Source: JAAAOZ01 sp964496595 (GTDB taxonomy: Bacteria; Chloroflexota; Anaerolineae; B4-G1; SLSP01). From it: a stretch of DNA of 17,188 nt. The number at the start of each line of letters is the position of its first letter. The first letter of the stretch is position 1. Under the pieces are notes generated by a model. That model had not been told where the DNA came from, did no database searches, and saw only the letters and a program-made list of their open reading frames with translations. Of the stretch, positions 14,249 to 17,188 are shown piece after piece. The DNA is taken from NCBI GenBank assembly GCA_964496595.1, contig CAZCAI010000109.1:1-17188 (forward strand). The letters run 5' to 3'. A program made the translations under genes and the position numbers.

Positions 14249-14274
14249 ACGGCGAGGCCAAAAGGCCTCGCCGT
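14249..14274. terminator. Strong hairpin between convergent genes (likely terminator)
   Basis: An 11-bp perfect stem, ACGGCGAGGCC, AAAA loop, GGCCTCGCCGT, lies between the convergent PK_C-like and DUF4380-like genes. The T-run is weak on both sides, so it may act bidirectionally with modest efficiency or protect transcript 3' ends. Confidence 0.65.
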
Positions 14275-14302
14275 TGCGTTATCCTTGCTTAGCGTATGTT
14301 CT

Positions 14303-15217
14303 TTACTTGAGATGCGGAAGAATGAGGTACAAGATTTGCTTTTGAATATCGGCGGTGTTCTTCGGCATCAGGATGTTATCGAAGAGATACCACTGTTCGA
14401 TATGCTCGACACTCGCGCCCGGCGCCAGTTGGGTCAGCGGCCCCATCGTCTCGACTTCTAACATGCGTTGATTGGTGAAGGTCTCCACGTTGACGCCGCG
14501 ATCGGGATAGGGCGCGCTCGGATCGCTCTTGAAGATCTTGACGAAAAGATGCCCGTCGCGCACGTAAGCCACCCACCCTTGATTCACCCAGAAGCCGGCC
14601 TTCTGCGGCATCTTCGCGCTGGGATCTTGGCGTAGCATCGCGAAGCGCGTGCCCCACGTCCAGCGGGGATCGGCCAGGTCGGTGTAGGCCCACAGCGTGA
14701 TGTTGCCGTTGGGCAGCAGGTTATCGCGATGGGCGCCGCGTTCCGGCATCGGCACGATGGCCTTGCCACCCTGCGCCATCACGGAGAGCGCCCACGGCGC
14801 CAACTCGACCGTCCAGAGGTTGGTGTTGCGCAGCCGATGCGTCACGGTCACGTGCGCCTCTGCTGGATCTAGCGCGATGTCCATCTCCTTCTGGATGCCC
14901 GTCGACTCCTCGACCGGCTGGCTGAAGCGCGTGCTGCCTGACCCTTCTTCCACCGTGATCGGGTCATTATCCGGCGCGTAGGTGCGCGGCTGCTGCTCCG
15001 GCGCGTGCCAGAGCCGATGCCCGCCGTAATTATGCCACTCGGCATCGCCGGATCTACCCAGCCACTCCTCGTACTCGTAGAACTCGTTGGGCGCATCCAA
15101 AAACCCAAACCGGATCACGCGCGGCCCCACCTCGCCGGTGACGATCAAATCCACCTTTTCGTTCGCCAGCCGATAACAGGTCTCCCATCCTTTGTACGGT
15201 ACGATCTCCATCAGCAT
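14303..15217 (-). CDS. DUF4380-like protein, predicted galactose mutarotase-like fold
   Basis: This 304-aa protein of unknown function is rich in beta-strands. The segment YGGHRLWHAPEQQPRTYAPD (about residues 64-83) resembles the GGxRLWxAPE motif of DUF4380 proteins. Near the N-terminus is LIVTGEVGPRVIRFGF, also typical of mutarotase-like supersandwich proteins, suggesting carbohydrate binding. There is no signal peptide, so it is probably cytoplasmic. Start ATG 15217 is chosen because GGGAGGA lies 7 nt upstream; a TTG two codons earlier and an ATG two codons later are alternatives. It has its own promoter and points away from the radical SAM gene. No enzymatic activity is claimed. Confidence 0.7.
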   Translation of the reverse strand: MLMEIVPYKGWETCYRLANEKVDLIVTGEVGPRVIRFGFLDAPNEFYEYEEWLGRSGDAEWHNYGGHRLWHAPEQQPRTYAPDNDPITVEEGSGSTRFSQPVEESTGIQKEMDIALDPAEAHVTVTHRLRNTNLWTVELAPWALSVMAQGGKAIVPMPERGAHRDNLLPNGNITLWAYTDLADPRWTWGTRFAMLRQDPSAKMPQKAGFWVNQGWVAYVRDGHLFVKIFKSDPSAPYPDRGVNVETFTNQRMLEVETMGPLTQLAPGASVEHIEQWYLFDNILMPKNTADIQKQILYLILPHLK

Positions 15218-15278
15218 AAGCAATTCCTCCCTAATCCTGCTAAAAAATTAACACAAAACGATACCACGGTTTCACGCG

Positions 15279-15307
15279 ATTATGGTGCGTTTCCGGATAA
15301 AAGTCAA
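15279..15307 (-). promoter_or_regulatory. Promoter of the DUF4380-like gene
   Basis: On the minus strand TTGACT (15302-15307) and CATAAT (15279-15284) are separated by 17 bp. Transcription would start near 15272, giving a leader of about 55 nt. Confidence 0.65.
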
Positions 15308-15391
15308 ACTATGGCGTCGACGATTACATTGGAAAATTTGTCCATTTGTGCATTGGGCTTATAATCAAAGTAAGCCTTTTTACGCGGCGAT

Positions 15392-15436
15392 CGTAACTTA
15401 TACTTTCCGTTTTTTGGTTTTCCCTCCGTAACTTAT
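15392..15436. repeat. CGTAACTTAT direct repeat upstream of the radical SAM gene
   Basis: Identical 10-mers CGTAACTTAT occur at 15392-15401 and 15427-15436, 35 bp apart centre to centre. The second overlaps the -35 position of the candidate radical SAM promoter, as expected for a regulator site, though chance cannot be excluded. Confidence 0.35.
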
Positions 15437-15448
15437 CCGGCGCGCTGG

Positions 15449-15457
15449 TGTTATTAT
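15449..15457 (+). promoter_or_regulatory. Candidate extended -10 promoter of the radical SAM gene
   Basis: TGT-TATTAT forms an extended -10 about 80 bp before the start codon. The -35 position is poor (TAACTT), so activation by a bound regulator would be plausible. Confidence 0.35.
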
Positions 15458-15535
15458 AAGTAGATTTGTCTCATGCTGCATCTGGATTGAGGCGGGGATG
15501 TTTAACCAATTTAAGTTGCCTGGAAAGGAGTTACG

Positions 15536-17014
15536 ATGAATACCCTATTGATCTACCCGGAGTTCCCGGATACGTTTTGGAGCTTTCGCCATGCGCTGAA
15601 GTTCGTCCACAAGAAGGCGACTTCGCCGCCGCTGGGGCTGTTGACCATCGCGGCGATGTTGCCCGCATCGTGGCCCAAGCGCTTAGTTGATCTCAACGTC
15701 GTGCCGCTGACGGAGGAGGATCTGGCGTGGGCCGATTGCGCGATGATCAGCGCGATGAACATCCAGCATGCATCGGCGCGCGAGGTCATCGTTCGCTGTC
15801 GAGCGGCGGGGCTGAGGATCGTCGTCGGCGGGCCGCTCTTCACCATCCAGCCGGAAGATTTTATGGATGCGGATCATCTCGTGCTGAACGAGGGGGAGAT
15901 CACGCTTCCACGCTTCTTGGCGGATTTGGAGCGCGGCGAAGCGCAGCACATCTATGCGACCGAGGACTACGCCGAGATGCGCGAGACGCCAAATCCGCTG
16001 TGGGAATTGGCGCCGTTGGATCAGTACGATTCGATGAGCCTGCAATTCTCGCGGGGCTGTCCCTTCAATTGCGATTTCTGCAACGTCACGGCGCTCTTAG
16101 GGCATCGCCCGCGCACCAAGAGCGCGGAGCAGATCACCACCGAGTTGGACAGCCTCTACGAGTTAGGCTGGCGCGGCAGCGTCTTCTTCGTCGATGACAA
16201 CTTCATCGGCAACCGGAAGTATCTCAAAGAGCGGCTGCTCCCCGCGTTGATCGAATGGCGCGCGGACAAGGTGGGGATGCCGTTCAACACGGAGGCGTCC
16301 ATCGATTTGGCCGATGACGACGAGCTGATCGAGTTGATGGTCGCGGCGGGCTTCGATAAGGTCTTCATCGGCATCGAGACGCCGGATGAGGAGAGCCTGG
16401 CCGAGTGCCGCAAGAGCCAGAACACCAACCGCGACCTGATCGCCAATGTGAAGCACTTGCAGCGCATGGGATTGCGCGTGCAGGGCGGTTTCATCGTCGG
16501 CTTCGACCACGATCTGCCGAACATCTTCCAGCGGCAAATCGATTTCATCCAACAAAGCGGGATCGTCACAGCGATGGTAGGCCTGCTCCAGGCGCCTCCC
16601 GGCACGGGCCTCTACGAGCGCCTCAAGGAGGAGGGCCGCTTGCTGAGCAAGTTCGCGGGCGATAATGTCAGCGGCGCGACCAACATCATCCCCAAGATGG
16701 GGCTGGAGACCCTGCACGAGGGCTACCAGCAACTGATGCAGACCATCTACTCACCCCGGCATTACTATGAGCGCGTCAAGACCTTCCTGCGGGAGTACCA
16801 GCCGCCCAAGATCAAGGCGCCCCTGGATTGGCAGCACCTCCTGGCTTTCCCGCGCTCGGTCTACCGCCTGGGAATTGTGGGCAAGGAGCGCCGCTACTAC
16901 TGGGATCTGCTGCTGTGGACGCTCTTCCGACGTCCGTCGTTCTTCCCCTTGGCCGTGACCTTAGCCATTTACGGTCATCACTTCCAGAAGGTGTGTGAAC
17001 TGCACATCGCGTGA
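15536..17014 (+). CDS. B12-binding-type radical SAM protein (DUF4070 family, HpnP-like architecture)
   Basis: The 492-aa protein has an N-terminal cobalamin-binding-like Rossmann domain (residues 1-135), a radical SAM barrel and a C-terminal DUF4070-like region. The [4Fe-4S] cysteines are C175, C179 and C182 in RGCPFNCDFCNV (CxxxCxxC). SAM-binding segments VFFVDDNFIGN and FIGIETPDEESL follow, then GGFIVGFDHD. The N-terminal domain lacks the DxHxxG motif, as in other members of this subgroup, so any cobalamin would not be ligated by that histidine. HpnP, the hopanoid C2 methylase, shares this architecture, but many relatives have unknown substrates, so methylation of a lipid or natural product is only a possibility. 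AAAGGAG precedes the ATG with good spacing. A 97-bp inverted-repeat element begins 13 nt after the stop. Confidence 0.85.
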   Translation: MNTLLIYPEFPDTFWSFRHALKFVHKKATSPPLGLLTIAAMLPASWPKRLVDLNVVPLTEEDLAWADCAMISAMNIQHASAREVIVRCRAAGLRIVVGGPLFTIQPEDFMDADHLVLNEGEITLPRFLADLERGEAQHIYATEDYAEMRETPNPLWELAPLDQYDSMSLQFSRGCPFNCDFCNVTALLGHRPRTKSAEQITTELDSLYELGWRGSVFFVDDNFIGNRKYLKERLLPALIEWRADKVGMPFNTEASIDLADDDELIELMVAAGFDKVFIGIETPDEESLAECRKSQNTNRDLIANVKHLQRMGLRVQGGFIVGFDHDLPNIFQRQIDFIQQSGIVTAMVGLLQAPPGTGLYERLKEEGRLLSKFAGDNVSGATNIIPKMGLETLHEGYQQLMQTIYSPRHYYERVKTFLREYQPPKIKAPLDWQHLLAFPRSVYRLGIVGKERRYYWDLLLWTLFRRPSFFPLAVTLAIYGHHFQKVCELHIA

Positions 17015-17027
17015 GGTCCCAGAAAAT

Positions 17028-17124
17028 ACCCTTGCGAAGGGTTGGGAAGCACTTTGAATCCAAAAGTTCCTGGTTCCATCGGAAGTGTGCTGTATGAGAA
17101 AGTATTCTCAACCTTCGCAAGGGT
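17028..17124. repeat. 97-bp inverted-repeat (MITE-like) element, copy 2
   Basis: The ends match copy 1 at 8136-8232. The right arm is identical (17110-17124); the left arm (17028-17043) has one extra G, which makes it a perfect self-hairpin ACCCTT-GCG-AAGGGT. Total length is the same (97 bp) although the core sequence has largely diverged, apart from CCAAAAG at the same offset. It lies just after the radical SAM stop and is followed by a T-rich stretch. Confidence 0.8.
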
Positions 17125-17188
17125 TTCTTTTCCTAAAGGCTCATGTTGGGAATTGGGTGAAAGATTGCGGATGAATTTGCTCGAGGGG

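Larger units (their letters stand above)
15218..15535. other. Divergent intergenic region between DUF4380-like and radical SAM genes
   Basis: This AT-rich 318-bp region holds a good minus-strand promoter (15279-15307), a weaker plus-strand extended -10 (15449-15457), and a CGTAACTTAT direct repeat. No coding sequence is supported. Confidence 0.6.

Overview
The window is bacterial and gene dense, with high GC in coding regions and AT-rich intergenic stretches. The gene repertoire suggests a Chloroflexota (Anaerolineae-like) bacterium: PspA beside membrane-anchored substrate-binding and VWA proteins, a ResB-like protein, a DUF4070-type B12 radical SAM enzyme, and HEPN/MNT and UPF0175 modules. 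The lineage is inferred from gene content only, with no rRNA or marker gene to confirm it.

Left block (1-4784, minus strand, read right to left): a nucleotide-sugar operon in the order acetyltransferase (WbpD-like), PLP aminotransferase (WbpE-like), MNT nucleotidyltransferase, HEPN toxin, Gfo/Idh/MocA dehydrogenase (WbpB-like) and UDP-sugar 6-dehydrogenase (WbpA/WecC-like). The last gene runs off the left edge. The four enzymes match the set that converts UDP-GlcNAc to UDP-2,3-diacetamido-2,3-dideoxy-glucuronate for surface polysaccharide. The HepT/MntA toxin-antitoxin pair sits inside this operon.

Middle-left block (5085-6943, minus strand): tRNA-Thr(CGU) with a clear promoter and an intrinsic terminator, then a ResB-like membrane protein and uridine kinase.

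Middle block (7077-14182, plus strand): a strong predicted promoter and a leader of about 330 nt precede pspA. Next come a 97-bp inverted-repeat element and four envelope genes: a membrane-anchored substrate-binding-like protein, a paralogue of it fused to a VWA domain, a two-TM coiled-coil protein, and a LivJ/K-like lipoprotein with no transporter beside it. This is the best candidate in the window for an undescribed system, possibly envelope sensing linked to PspA membrane maintenance. It is followed by an AT-richer UPF0175 gene translationally coupled to a pyruvate-kinase C-terminal-like protein.

Right block: a minus-strand DUF4380-like (mutarotase-fold) protein and a plus-strand radical SAM protein are transcribed divergently from a shared intergenic region. 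A second copy of the 97-bp element follows the radical SAM gene.
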